Shown: positions 33,467 through 43,420, counted from the first letter of the stretch. The stretch is DNA of 64,000 nucleotides from Caballeronia sp. TF1N1 (GCF_022878925.1 NZ_CP084628.1:1054001-1118000), one strand, 5' to 3'. Numbers and translations are program-made. The notes: generated by a model from the letters alone, not told the origin.

Positions 33467-35380
33467 CTACGCAGCCAACGCCTCCACCACCTCATCGACT
33501 TCGGCCAAGGCAGCCGCATGCTCGCGAATCAGCCGATAAACCGTATCACCCGGCACCGTCTCATCCTCCAGCAACTGCGCGGCAATCGCGCGCAGCACGG
33601 GCTCGTTCGCGCGCAGCAGCGCGTAGCAGGCATCGTTCAGATCGTGCAGAAGCCGATTCGCGTGTTCGATCGCGTTCTTGAGCTGCAAGCCCGCATACTG
33701 CTGCGGCAGCGACGCAAGACTGAAGAGATCGCCGTCCGCGTTGAAGCCTTGCTTCGACACCATGTCGAGACCGATGCGCGATGCTTCCTGAAGATCGTGC
33801 GCCGCGCCGCTCGATGCTTCGCGGAACATCAGCAGTTCCGCATTGCGCCCGCCGAGCAGCACCTGAATCTCGTTGCGCAGTTCGGTTTCGCGGTACAGGT
33901 GCTTGTCCTGCATCTTCGTGATCAGCGCCACGCCCAGCGCGCCGCCGCGTGGCAGGATGGTGACTTCTTCCAGCACGCCCGTGCCGAGCAGCGCGGCGAC
34001 GAGACCGTGTCCGGCTTCGTGAACCGCGATACGCTTGCGCTCGCTCTCCGACAACGTACGTTCCGCACCGTTGATGTCGCCGATGCGCGCAATCTTCACC
34101 GCTTCCACGAAATGCTTTGCACCGACTTCGCGCTCGCCCGCCTTGCGCGCGACGAGACCCGCCTGATTGACGATCATCGACAGCGTGGCCGGCGACACGC
34201 CGGTAGTCAGACGCGCGAGCTGATCGAAGTCGATATCGTCTGGCTTCGTCTTCAGCTTGGCCGCATAGAAACGCAGGATCTCGGCGCGATCCGCGAGATC
34301 TGGCAGCCGCACCTGAATGGTCCGGTCGAAGCGGCCCGGGCGTCGCAACGCTTCGTCGAGACTGTCCGGATGATTGGTCGCCGCGACCACGATCACGCCT
34401 TCGTTCGAAGCGAAGCCGTCCATTTCCGCGAGCAACTGATTGATGATGCGGTTGCTTTCGGCTTCCACCGGACCGCCGCCGCTATCCGTGCGCTTGCCGA
34501 GCCCGTCCGCCTCGTCGATGAAGATGACCGTCGGCGCGTTCTTGCGCGCCAGTTCGAACAGATGCTTGACCTTCTGAATGCCCACTCCGTAATACTTCGC
34601 GCTGAAGTAGCTGCCCGTGATCGCGATGAAGTTGGCGCCGCATTCGCCCGCGAGCGCTTGCGCGAGACGCGTCTTGCCGACACCGGGGCCACCCGTCATG
34701 AGGACGCCGCACGGCGCGCGCACGCCCATGCCGGTGAATTGCGCGGGTTCGGTGAGCCACGCCTGCACATCGGCGAGCGCCGCCTTGGCTTCACCCGCGC
34801 CGATGACGTCGGCGAAACGCAGCGTCGGCGATTTGGCGAGCAGACGCGCGCCACCTCGCATTTCGCGGCGCATGAACCAGATCAGACCGCCCATCATCAG
34901 CATCGGCAAGAGCAAGCTCAAGGCGTCGCGCACGAGGTCGAACCGGTCGGTCCAGCTCGCCATGCCCGTGCGCACGTTGACATCGGGGAGCCAGACCAAT
35001 TGGTAGGGCGACGCGTTGCCTGATTTCAGGTCGCCGAGCAGCAGGGCGTTGGAGAAGGCGCCATTATGATCGGCGACGAAGTATTGGTCGGCATGAAGCG
35101 TCGAGACGAGGATGGCGTCGCGGCTGACGCCGATCGCGGCGACGTCGTGTTCGCGGATATCGCGCATCATCTCCGAGACGTCTTTTTCCCGATGCGTCCA
35201 CGGCGACGCATCGCGGCGCATCTGACTCGCGACGCCTGCCACCGTCGGCGTGGTCTGCGTAGCGGCCGGTTCGTCGCGCGAAAGCAGCACGCTCACGGCT
35301 GCCACGAGCACGGCTGCGGTCATGCCACACGCGATGAAGCGGCCGATGCGCGACCGTAGCAGTTTTCTGAGCCTATCCAT
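33467..35380 (-). CDS. FtsH-like AAA+ membrane zinc metalloprotease, divergent paralogue
   Basis: The 637-residue protein keeps the FtsH layout: a first membrane helix (FIACGMTAAVLVAAVSVLLS), a periplasmic part to about residue 130, a second helix (LSLLLPMLMMGGLIWFM), an AAA+ domain (Walker A GGPGVGKT, Walker B VIFIDEADG, SRH RRPGRFDR) and a peptidase domain with HEAGH. A DL pair in GAAHDLQEAS can supply the third zinc ligand. Differences from housekeeping FtsH are the P-loop, a YYGVG instead of FVGVG pore loop, and a diverged peptidase part. I use ATG 35380 (MDRLRKLL). It is probably a specialised second protease for membrane proteins. Confidence 0.87.
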   Translation of the reverse strand: MDRLRKLLRSRIGRFIACGMTAAVLVAAVSVLLSRDEPAATQTTPTVAGVASQMRRDASPWTHREKDVSEMMRDIREHDVAAIGVSRDAILVSTLHADQYFVADHNGAFSNALLLGDLKSGNASPYQLVWLPDVNVRTGMASWTDRFDLVRDALSLLLPMLMMGGLIWFMRREMRGGARLLAKSPTLRFADVIGAGEAKAALADVQAWLTEPAQFTGMGVRAPCGVLMTGGPGVGKTRLAQALAGECGANFIAITGSYFSAKYYGVGIQKVKHLFELARKNAPTVIFIDEADGLGKRTDSGGGPVEAESNRIINQLLAEMDGFASNEGVIVVAATNHPDSLDEALRRPGRFDRTIQVRLPDLADRAEILRFYAAKLKTKPDDIDFDQLARLTTGVSPATLSMIVNQAGLVARKAGEREVGAKHFVEAVKIARIGDINGAERTLSESERKRIAVHEAGHGLVAALLGTGVLEEVTILPRGGALGVALITKMQDKHLYRETELRNEIQVLLGGRNAELLMFREASSGAAHDLQEASRIGLDMVSKQGFNADGDLFSLASLPQQYAGLQLKNAIEHANRLLHDLNDACYALLRANEPVLRAIAAQLLEDETVPGDTVYRLIREHAAALAEVDEVVEALAA

Positions 35381-35651
35381 TAAACATGTCCTGAGGGGCG
35401 CGGCGAGGCGGCCGTTGTAGCTGTCGTGATTCGATCTGACGAGGCGCTTGCAATGGAGCGCGTTACGCACTGTGCGAGCGCTCGAGTGACGCGTGTCGTA
35501 CTCAAATTTAATGACGGCAGAGGGCGCGCCAATCTTTAGTGGCGGCTTGAGGCGGGAAGCTACAGCGCGAGGGCGGCTTCGGTAAAAATGGGGAGTTGCG
35601 GGCTGCCGGGCAGCTTGCGTCGTGACGTCACGGCGTTAAGTCGCTGACCAC
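35381..35651. other. Intergenic region, FtsH-like gene and haemagglutinin gene
   Basis: These 271 bases lie upstream of the FtsH-like gene and downstream of the haemagglutinin gene, both leftward. GGAC precedes ATG 35380. No terminator hairpin with a T tract was clear, and I see no other gene. Confidence 0.4.
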
Positions 35652-38078
35652 TCAGAACGGCTCGGTCTGCCACCGCAACACAGGATGCGTCGCTCCCGCG
35701 GGCATCGCCCAGACGCCGTTCGTGCCGAAGTTATATGTCGGACCAAAACTCGCCGTCTGGCTCATCTGGGCCGTGGTGCGTCCTTGCGAGGCGGGAACGG
35801 TATTGCCCACGGTGACGCCCGCCGGCGCGCCCGTCGTCTGCTTGTTCCAGTACACGTCCTTGCCGATCACACCATCGTTCTCGAAGGCGATTCCTGCAGG
35901 CGCCGGTCCCTGGCCCGCCTGCACATTGTCGATCACCGCGCCCGTGGCGAACGACTGCGTGATCTTGCCGGTCGCCGTGTTGATCCGCACGAGCGCGCCC
36001 GGCGCCGATGTGCATACGCTCGCCCCGAATCCGCAATAGTTCGGGCTGAACGTGGCGCTGCCCGTGGCGTACGACTGCGTGATCGTGCCCGCGTTGCCAT
36101 CGACGAGTCCGCCCGCGCCGTTCGTGTGGGCATAACCCTCCGCGTTACCCGTGGCGTACGACTGGCTGATCACGCCGGTCACGTCGTTGGCGGCGACGAG
36201 GCCGCCTGCATCCGCGTCCGCGGACACGTTCGCGCTGCTCGACGAACGAGCGATCAGGCCGGCATTTTCCCCCACGAGGCCGCCGACACTGATCAACGAT
36301 GCGCCGGCGCTGCCGCTCGAATGCGCGTTGACTATGGTGCCTTGATTGAGGCCCGCGAGCACACCTACAGCGCCGAAGAAAGCGCCCGTGCCGTAGGCGC
36401 CGCCATCCACGTTGATATTGCGCACGACACCCGTCGTGCCGATGACGGCGAACATTCCGCCCGCGACGTAGTCTTGCGATCCGCAGCATATATCGGTCGC
36501 GTTGCTGTTCAGATTCGTGACGGTCCGACCCATGCCGTCGAATTGTCCGGTGAAGGGCGTGGCGACGCTGCCGATCTGCGTGCTGTAGCCGAAGGCCGAA
36601 CGGTTCGCCGCAATGTCCTTCCCGAGCGCATAGTTACCGGCCAGATCGAGCACGACGTTATCCAGATCGGCAGGCGTATTGACGAGCTTGTATGCCGTCA
36701 CCTGACCGACGAGCCCGCTGTAGACGGGCGCCTTCCACGCCGCGTTCGCGCGGATGGTTCCTCGCGTGAAGCTGCCGGTCATGTCGTAGAACGCGCTGAC
36801 GGTCCCGGTGCTTTTCGACCAGTCGATGGTGCCGCCGTTCTTCACGCTGCCGCCGTTATCGTTAGCCGATGCATCCGCGCGCAGCACGACGCTGCCCGAG
36901 CCCGCGTTGCGCAGTGTCGTGTGAGGCGCAATCGAGACGTTGCGATACCCCGCGAGCGTGAGATCGGCGGCGCCTTTCCACCGCATATCCGCCGATACGG
37001 CCAAGTCACCGTTCGTCCCCTTTCCGCCCGTCGTGGTCAGCGCAACCGAGGTTCCCGCACCGAGGCTATCCTGCAGCGCGTGCGCCGTGGCTGACCGTAC
37101 CGTGATCGATGGCGTCGCGATGTTCCACTGCGCGGCGTGCACTTCGGCGTTGTCGCCGAACGCGAGTTGCGCCGCTTGCGTATCGACCGTGCCGCCGCTG
37201 CCATCCGCGTTCTTCGCCGTGACGACCCCACGTTGCGTGACCTTGCCGTCGCCTGCGACCAGCCAGACGTGGCCATCGCGCGTGGCCGTGCCTGTCGCAC
37301 GCACGCGCGTGCCTTCGCCCGCGAGCGCGTAGACGTTGCCATCGGCGGCTTGCAGGTCGATCTGCGCGGCGTCGATGCGCCCCTTGTTCACGATCACGCC
37401 GTCGCTGCCCGTCTGCACGAACACCTGCTTGCTGCTCTTCGAATCCTGCAGCAAGACCTTTTCGCCGACAGCCAATTCCGCCGTGCCTTTGGGCGCCTTC
37501 ACGCTGCCGGCATTGACGACTGCGCGTTGCGCGATCAGGAACACGTCGCCGCCGCTCGAACTAATGCTTCCGAGATTGATGACGAAGCCATCCGACTTGC
37601 CCGCCAGGGTGAGCGCGCCGCTGTTTTTCATGAAAGCGTCGTTGGCGACGTCCAGCGTCGAGGCGACGAAGCGCCCGCCCGTAGTGACGACACCCGAAGG
37701 CCCCACGACGATGCCCTGCGGATTGATTACGTAAAGGCCGCCCGTGGCGCTCAGGCGTCCGAGGATCTCCGAAGGCGAGCCGCCGGTCACGCGGTTGAGT
37801 GTCGCGCCCGTGCCGTTGTTGAACACGACCGCATTGCTTGTGCCGATGGAAAAGCTCTTCCAGTCGATGACGCCGCGCGTCGGGCCTGGCTGCGTGATGA
37901 CGAGTTGACCGTTCTGCCCCGCGATGCTTCCCGCGCCCGCCGCATAGTGGCCTCCCTGCGGCAGAACACCGGCCGCCATCGCCGTTTGACCGACGATCGT
38001 CGCAGCGAGCGATACACCGAGCACAAGCGGCACGAGTCTCGAAGAAGCACGGAGGCATTGCAGCGAAGGCGTAATCAT
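35652..38078 (-). CDS. Filamentous-haemagglutinin-type secreted protein (TpsA-like, short)
   Basis: The 808-residue precursor has a signal peptide ending AMA-AGVLP, then a two-partner-secretion domain: VLPQGGHYAAGAGSI, IDWKSFSIGTSNAVVFNNG, and the NPQGIVVGPSG motif. Beta-helix-forming sequence follows. The C-terminal third has GLUG-like repeats (VISQSYATGNAEG, ITQSYATGSA, ITQSFATGA), as in adhesins. GGAACG before ATG 38078 fixes the start. TpsA proteins need an outer-membrane TpsB partner; none is in the window. At 808 residues it is short for a haemagglutinin, closer to small adhesins or surface beta-helix proteins. Confidence 0.87.
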   Translation of the reverse strand: MITPSLQCLRASSRLVPLVLGVSLAATIVGQTAMAAGVLPQGGHYAAGAGSIAGQNGQLVITQPGPTRGVIDWKSFSIGTSNAVVFNNGTGATLNRVTGGSPSEILGRLSATGGLYVINPQGIVVGPSGVVTTGGRFVASTLDVANDAFMKNSGALTLAGKSDGFVINLGSISSSGGDVFLIAQRAVVNAGSVKAPKGTAELAVGEKVLLQDSKSSKQVFVQTGSDGVIVNKGRIDAAQIDLQAADGNVYALAGEGTRVRATGTATRDGHVWLVAGDGKVTQRGVVTAKNADGSGGTVDTQAAQLAFGDNAEVHAAQWNIATPSITVRSATAHALQDSLGAGTSVALTTTGGKGTNGDLAVSADMRWKGAADLTLAGYRNVSIAPHTTLRNAGSGSVVLRADASANDNGGSVKNGGTIDWSKSTGTVSAFYDMTGSFTRGTIRANAAWKAPVYSGLVGQVTAYKLVNTPADLDNVVLDLAGNYALGKDIAANRSAFGYSTQIGSVATPFTGQFDGMGRTVTNLNSNATDICCGSQDYVAGGMFAVIGTTGVVRNINVDGGAYGTGAFFGAVGVLAGLNQGTIVNAHSSGSAGASLISVGGLVGENAGLIARSSSSANVSADADAGGLVAANDVTGVISQSYATGNAEGYAHTNGAGGLVDGNAGTITQSYATGSATFSPNYCGFGASVCTSAPGALVRINTATGKITQSFATGAVIDNVQAGQGPAPAGIAFENDGVIGKDVYWNKQTTGAPAGVTVGNTVPASQGRTTAQMSQTASFGPTYNFGTNGVWAMPAGATHPVLRWQTEPF

Positions 38079-38770
38079 GGACGTTCCTTTCCACTTGTGG
38101 CGCATCTTCACGACGAACGACGCTTCGCCGTTGTTACTTCGACAACCGGTTCCCTGTGAAAGACGACGGGCGCGGTTCGTTCGCCGCGTCAGCGGGCGGG
38201 GCGGTCGCCGGCATGAATCGTGACCGTGCCGTGACGATTAACTGCACCAGGGAAGTGGGTCGAAAGCAGGCATCGGGAATACATCGGAATGCTAGGTATT
38301 CCAGGTCTGATCGGAATGCCCGAACGTTCGTCGAGCGTGGCAGATGTTGCCTTTGAATATAGTTTGGATCACGAGATTATTCAACTTGGCGGATACCCGC
38401 CATGAGGCTCGATGTTCGATGAATGTCGTGTCGTGTTGGCCTTGAACGCAGCATTGCCGACACGCCGATGTCGCTCCGAGCCGCCTTCGCTCCAACCACG
38501 CATCGCGACGCCGACATTGTCGAATTCGAACGCAAGCCGCGTTCGCCCTTGAGGGGCGGACTCACCGCGCGCAGGGCCTACGAGCGCTCGGCCTCTTGCG
38601 AACCGATGAGCCGACTTGCGGCCATCGCGTCGAATGACGTCCATTCCTCATACCAAGTCGATGCCCGATTTGCCCGTTCTGTGGTTTTTATTGACAAATA
38701 GTTTGCTTTATTTTGGCTTCGTACACTTGAACCGGGCAGATCACACACATCTCGCATGCGGAGCGGACAG
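38079..38770. other. Long intergenic region upstream of the amide importer
   Basis: About 690 bases separate the leftward haemagglutinin gene from the rightward importer operon, the longest noncoding stretch in the window. TTGACA at 38691 in an AT-rich stretch is a possible -35 box for the importer, but no matching -10 box at standard spacing is obvious. Short open frames here show no recognisable protein. GGAG precedes ATG 38771. Confidence 0.4.
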
Positions 38771-40015
38771 ATGACAATGGAATCCGGATCACGTCGTAAA
38801 GCGTTGAAGTTCGGTGCGGCGGCAGCCGTCGGCGCGCTGGTCGGGCCTTACGTGACCCGTAGCGCACAGGCGGCCGAACCGATCAAGCTCGGCAGCCTGC
38901 TCGACGGAACCGGTGCGCTCGGCCTCGAAGGCCGTCGCATGATTCAGGCAACCGAATTCGCCGTCAATCAGATCAACGACAAGGGCGGCCTGCTTGGGCG
39001 TCCCATCAAGCTGATTGCCTACGACACACAGAGCAGCATCCAGCTTTACACGCAGTACGCGCAGCAACTCGTCTTGCAAGACAAGGTGGACGTGATTCAG
39101 GGCGGGATTACCTCGGCGTCGCGCGAAGCCATCCGGCCGATCTTCGATCGCAGCAAGACGCTTTATTTTTACAACACGCAGTACGAAGGCGGCGTGTGCG
39201 ACCGCAACGTGTTCTGTACCGGCACGACGCCCGCGCAGACGGTGAATCATATCGTCGACTACGCGATGAAGAACTGGGGCAAGAAGGTCTATATCATCGC
39301 CGCCGACTACAACTACGGTCATATCACCGCAAGCTGGATGACCAAGTTCGTGAAGGCCGCAGGCGGCTCGGTGGTCGCTACGGACTTCTTTCCGCTCGAT
39401 GTCACCAATTTTTCATCGACGATCAGCCGCATTCAGGAAGCCAAGCCGGACATGGTGCTCTCGGCGCTCGTCGGCGCGAATCACGTCGGCTTCTATCGGC
39501 AATGGGCGGCGGCCGGCATGAAGTCGAAGATTCCGATCGGCGCGACCGTGTTCGGTCTCGGCGACGAACTCACCACCATGGATGCCGCGACGACCGACGG
39601 CATCATCACCTGCTTCGGGTTCTACAACAACCTCGGCACGCCCGCCGCCGATGCCTTCGTCAAAGGCATGCAGGCGAAATACGGCCCGAGTCTGACCGAC
39701 CTCGGCGAACTCGATACCGCGACGTACGAGGGCATCATGCTTTGGGCGGAAGCGGTGAAGAAGGCCGGTTCCGTGGAGCAGGCGAAGGTCGTGGCGGCGC
39801 TCGAAACGGGCATCACCATCGACGGGCCTTCGGGCAAGGTCAAGATGGACCCGGCCACGCATCACACCATTCGCAACGCTTATCTCGCGCGTCCGAAGAA
39901 CCAGAAGTGGGAGATCCTGCAGACTTTCAACGACCAGTTCCCGTCCGATACCGGCGGTGCGTGCGACCTCATCAAGTCGCCGCGCACCAACAAGCAGTTC
40001 ACGCCGCAAGTCTGA
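38771..40015 (+). CDS. Urea/short-chain amide ABC transporter substrate-binding protein (UrtA/FmdD-like)
   Basis: The 414-residue precursor has a Tat-like leader (SRRKALKFG, then a hydrophobic run ending AQA-AEP). The mature part matches type I amide-binding proteins: IKLGSLLDGTGALGLEGRRM, NQINDKGGLLGRPIKL, and the central NTQYEGGVCDRNVF segment. Such proteins deliver urea or small amides such as acetamide or formamide. GGAG before ATG 38771 selects the start over ATG 38756. It heads a rightward operon with two permeases, two ATPases and an amidase. A Tat leader would mean the protein folds before export. Confidence 0.9.
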   Translation: MTMESGSRRKALKFGAAAAVGALVGPYVTRSAQAAEPIKLGSLLDGTGALGLEGRRMIQATEFAVNQINDKGGLLGRPIKLIAYDTQSSIQLYTQYAQQLVLQDKVDVIQGGITSASREAIRPIFDRSKTLYFYNTQYEGGVCDRNVFCTGTTPAQTVNHIVDYAMKNWGKKVYIIAADYNYGHITASWMTKFVKAAGGSVVATDFFPLDVTNFSSTISRIQEAKPDMVLSALVGANHVGFYRQWAAAGMKSKIPIGATVFGLGDELTTMDAATTDGIITCFGFYNNLGTPAADAFVKGMQAKYGPSLTDLGELDTATYEGIMLWAEAVKKAGSVEQAKVVAALETGITIDGPSGKVKMDPATHHTIRNAYLARPKNQKWEILQTFNDQFPSDTGGACDLIKSPRTNKQFTPQV

Positions 40016-40029
40016 GCGGAGTCTAAGCG

Positions 40030-40902
40030 ATGGCAACGGATCTCGTGGGATTGCTCGCCTTCAACGTGCTGACGGGCATCGCCACGCTCGCGTTGATCAC
40101 GATCGGGCTGGGCGTCATCTACGGCATGATGCGCATCATCAATCTCGCGCATGGCGAGTTCATGATGCTCGGCGCATACACGGCGGTGACGGCCAGCACG
40201 GCCGGGATCAACATCTGGATCTCGATGCTGATCCTGCCGCCCATCGTGGTCGGACTGTTCGGGCTGCTGTTCGAGCGCGTCATCATCCGCTTTCTCTATG
40301 GCCGGATGATGGACACCATGCTCGCGACCTGGGGTATCAGTCTCGGGCTGATCGGGCTCATTACGTCGATCTTCGGCAACGTCATCAAGTCGGTGCCCAT
40401 GCCCGTGGGCAGTTTCTCGATCGGGCAGTATCACGTGAGCGCCTATAGCCTCGTGCTGATAGGCGTCTGCGTGGTCGTGATGATCGCGATGCTGCTGCTC
40501 CTGCGCAAGACGCGCTTCGGCCTGATCCTGCGCGCCACCATGCAGAATCCGGCGATGGCCGCGTCGCTCGGCGTGCGGCCGTCGGCGGTATACATGGCGA
40601 CGTTCTCGCTGGGCGCGGCGCTCGCGGGACTCGCGGGCGGCGTGCTCTCGCCGATCTCGGGTGTATCGCCGGGCATGGGTGCCGCGTATATCGCGAAGGC
40701 GTTTATCACCGTGCTGGGCGGCGGTCCGGCGATCATCGCGGGCACCGGCCTCGCGGCGGGTCTCTTCGGCTTCATCAACGAGATCGTGTCGTTTCTGTCG
40801 ACGCCGGTCATCGGCGACATCGCGCTGCTTGCTTCCGCGGTGCTCCTGATCCGCATCCTGCCGCAAGGCATCACTGGTCGATTCCTGAGGCGCAGTTCAT
40901 GA
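40030..40902 (+). CDS. Branched-chain-type ABC permease (LivH/UrtB-like)
   Basis: The 290-residue membrane protein has about eight helices and the LivH-family segments IYGMMRIINLAHGEFMMLGAY and LGVRPSAVYMATFSLGAALAG. It forms one half of the channel with the next gene, which it overlaps by four bases. It belongs to the amide importer started by the upstream binding protein. Confidence 0.92.
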   Translation: MATDLVGLLAFNVLTGIATLALITIGLGVIYGMMRIINLAHGEFMMLGAYTAVTASTAGINIWISMLILPPIVVGLFGLLFERVIIRFLYGRMMDTMLATWGISLGLIGLITSIFGNVIKSVPMPVGSFSIGQYHVSAYSLVLIGVCVVVMIAMLLLLRKTRFGLILRATMQNPAMAASLGVRPSAVYMATFSLGAALAGLAGGVLSPISGVSPGMGAAYIAKAFITVLGGGPAIIAGTGLAAGLFGFINEIVSFLSTPVIGDIALLASAVLLIRILPQGITGRFLRRSS

Positions 40903-41942
40903 AATCGCTTCGTCTGGGCGGCGCGGGCGCCGTCATCATCGTCGCGCTCGTCGTCATGTTCGCATTGCCGAAAACCATCAGTGCGTTCGGCGTGATGCAG
41001 GCCACGCTCTTCGCGGCCATGGCGGTCTACGGCTTGAGCCAGGGCTTCGTGTGGGGCTACGCCGGCATCCTCTCGTTCGGGCAGGCGGCGTTCCTCGGCA
41101 TCGGCGGCTATACCTATGCCATTGCCGCCATCAATCTCGGCGACACCACCGTTTCCGCCGCGCTCGCGATCGTCGCGCCCATGCTGTTCGCGGCCTTGCT
41201 CGGCTACTTCATGTTCTTCGGGCGTATCAGCGATGCGTATATCGGCGTGATCACGCTCACCGTGTCCGTGATCCTGTTCGAGTTGATGAACTCGACTTCG
41301 GGCAGCCAGTATCACATCGGCGAAGCGGTGCTCGGCGGCTTCAACGGCATTCCCGCCATACCCGTGCTCGCGCCGCCCGGCGCGCCCGACGAGCCGCTCG
41401 ATCAGATCGGCGTGTGGTATGTCGCAATGGGCACGCTCATCGTGGCGTATGCGCTCCTCAAGTGGATACTCGCGTCGCGCTTCGGCCGCGTCGTCGTGGC
41501 GATCCGCGAGAACGAAACGCGCGCCATGCTGATCGGCTACGACCCGCGCGTCTTCAAGCTGCTCGCGTTCGTGACGGGTGCGGGCATCGCGGGGGCTGCG
41601 GGCTGTCTCTTCGCCAACTGGGGCGGCTTCATCAGCCCGACCGTGTTCGCGCTCACGATGTCCGCGCAGGTCATCATCTCCGTGTTGATCGGCGGGCTCG
41701 GCACGCTCATCGGGCCGATTCTCGGCGCGGTCGCGATCCAGTATCTGATCAACGTGGCGGGCACGCAGCATGTAATCGACCCGAGCCTCGGGCTCGGCAT
41801 CGTGCTCGTGGCCTTCGTGCTGCTCGTGCCGCAGGGCGTGGTGCCGGTCGTGCGCTCGGCGATGTTGCGCGTGTTCAGCTCATCGAAAGAAGTCAAGGCC
41901 GTGGCGCCCAACGCGGCGGCCAACCCGGAATCACGCCCATGA
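40899..41942 (+). CDS. Branched-chain-type ABC permease (LivM/UrtC-like)
   Basis: The 347-residue protein has ten or so membrane helices. Segments such as LSFGQAAFLGIGGYTYAIA, SRFGRVVVAIRENETRAM and the GFISPTVFALTMSAQ region mark the LivM/UrtC family. It pairs with the LivH-like permease. Its stop overlaps the ATPase start as ATGA. Confidence 0.92.
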   Translation: MKSLRLGGAGAVIIVALVVMFALPKTISAFGVMQATLFAAMAVYGLSQGFVWGYAGILSFGQAAFLGIGGYTYAIAAINLGDTTVSAALAIVAPMLFAALLGYFMFFGRISDAYIGVITLTVSVILFELMNSTSGSQYHIGEAVLGGFNGIPAIPVLAPPGAPDEPLDQIGVWYVAMGTLIVAYALLKWILASRFGRVVVAIRENETRAMLIGYDPRVFKLLAFVTGAGIAGAAGCLFANWGGFISPTVFALTMSAQVIISVLIGGLGTLIGPILGAVAIQYLINVAGTQHVIDPSLGLGIVLVAFVLLVPQGVVPVVRSAMLRVFSSSKEVKAVAPNAAANPESRP

Positions 41943-42664
41943 ACGCGCTTCCTCCGCTTCTTCAGGCCAAGGGCGTCACCATGCGTTTCGGCGGCGTGAC
42001 CGCCGTGCGCGAGGTGGACTTCTCCTTGCGCGAAGTCGAACTGCGCTGCCTGATCGGACCGAACGGCGCCGGCAAGAGCACCTTCTTCAAGATGCTCACC
42101 GGACAGCTCAAGCCGACCGAAGGCAGCATCCATTTTCGTAACAACGACGTGACCGGCAGCAATCCGCATCAGATCGCGCGGCTGGGCGTGGGCATCAAGA
42201 CGCAGGTGCCTAATGTCTTCAACGGGCTTTCGGTGCGCGAGAACGTGTTCATCGGCGCGGGACGCAGGAAGTCGATAGCGCAGGCGCGGCGCATCGTCGA
42301 CGAAACCCTCACGCGGCTCAAGCTCGACAGCATCGCGGACCGTATCGTGGGCCAGCTCGCGCACGGTCAGCGTCAGTGGGTGGAGATTGCAACGGTCCTC
42401 GCGCAGCAACCCGAACTCATCCTGCTCGATGAACCCGCCGCCGGCATGAACCACGACGAAGTGCATCGCACGGCGGAGCTGATTCAGGAAATCAACCGCA
42501 CGCAGGCGCTCGTGGTGGTGGAGCACGACATGCAGTTCATCCGCATGATCGCGCGCACGGTCACGGTGTTCTCGCAGGGCGCGGTGTTGGTGGAAGGTTC
42601 CGTGGATACGGTGCTCGCCGATCAGCGCGTCAAGGACGTTTATCTCGGGAGGCGCGCGGCATGA
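41939..42664 (+). CDS. ABC transporter ATP-binding protein (LivG/UrtD-like)
   Basis: The 241-residue ATPase has Walker A (GPNGAGKSTFF), signature-region LAHGQRQWVEI in place of LSGGQ, Walker B (LILLDEPAAGM) and the switch VVEHDMQFIR. The AHGQRQ signature and the QLKPTEG and VPNVFNGLSV segments are typical of UrtD in urea/amide importers. It overlaps both its neighbours by four bases. Confidence 0.92.
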   Translation: MNALPPLLQAKGVTMRFGGVTAVREVDFSLREVELRCLIGPNGAGKSTFFKMLTGQLKPTEGSIHFRNNDVTGSNPHQIARLGVGIKTQVPNVFNGLSVRENVFIGAGRRKSIAQARRIVDETLTRLKLDSIADRIVGQLAHGQRQWVEIATVLAQQPELILLDEPAAGMNHDEVHRTAELIQEINRTQALVVVEHDMQFIRMIARTVTVFSQGAVLVEGSVDTVLADQRVKDVYLGRRAA

Positions 42665-43377
42665 GCGACACGATTCTCTTCGAAGTCTCGCAACTCTGTT
42701 CGGGCTACGGGCGCATTCCCATTCTGAATCAGGTCAATTTCACGGTGAGGGAAGGCGAGCGCGTCGGCATTCTCGGGCATAACGGCATGGGCAAGACCAC
42801 GCTTTTGCGCACGCTCACCGGCCATTTGCCGACCACGGCGGGACACGTGCGCTTCAACGGCGCAGACATCACGCATCTGTCGGCGACGGCGCGGGCGAAA
42901 GCGGGTATCGGCTATGTGCCGCAAGGGCGCGAGATCTTCCCGCAGCTTTCGGTGATGGAGAACCTGCGTGTCGGATGCTTGTTGTCGAAGCGCGCGGAAG
43001 GCGAAACCATCGAGGACATTCTCGGGCTCTTTCCGCGGCTCAAGGCTTATCTCGACCGGCCGGGCGGCGCGCTGTCGGGCGGCGAACAGCAATTGCTCGC
43101 GCTCGCGCGATGCCTGTGCGGCGGCCCGAAGATCATCTTGCTCGACGAGCCGACCGAAGGCATTCAGCCTTCGATCATCGATGAAATCATCGACACGTTG
43201 AAGAGCGTGGCCGAAGCACGCAGCCTGACCGTGCTGCTGGTCGAACAGAACCTCAACTTCATCGCGTCGCTGTCCGAGCGCATTCTGATCCTGCAGAAAG
43301 GCACGGTCACGCGCGAGATTCCGCCCGAGATCGTCACCGATCCCGCCATGCTCGACGAGTTCGCGGGCATTGCCTGA
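42661..43377 (+). CDS. ABC transporter ATP-binding protein (LivF/UrtE-like)
   Basis: The second ATPase of 238 residues shows Walker A (GHNGMGKTTLL), LSGGEQQLLALAR, Walker B (IILLDEPTEGI) and the family segment GYVPQGREIFPQLSV. It completes the five-component importer. Forty-three bases separate it from the amidase gene. Confidence 0.92.
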   Translation: MSDTILFEVSQLCSGYGRIPILNQVNFTVREGERVGILGHNGMGKTTLLRTLTGHLPTTAGHVRFNGADITHLSATARAKAGIGYVPQGREIFPQLSVMENLRVGCLLSKRAEGETIEDILGLFPRLKAYLDRPGGALSGGEQQLLALARCLCGGPKIILLDEPTEGIQPSIIDEIIDTLKSVAEARSLTVLLVEQNLNFIASLSERILILQKGTVTREIPPEIVTDPAMLDEFAGIA

Positions 43378-43420
43378 CGCGCCTTCCTTCCGCCAATCCT
43401 TAAGCAAGCGATCAAACATC

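Noticed and set aside
33416..35023. A 535-residue rightward open frame
   Set aside because: Antisense to the FtsH-like gene, which carries complete AAA+ and HEAGH motifs.
35685..37094. A 469-residue rightward open frame
   Set aside because: Antisense to the haemagglutinin gene; arginine-rich and without domains.
40443..41771. A 442-residue leftward open frame
   Set aside because: Antisense shadow of the two permease genes of the amide importer.
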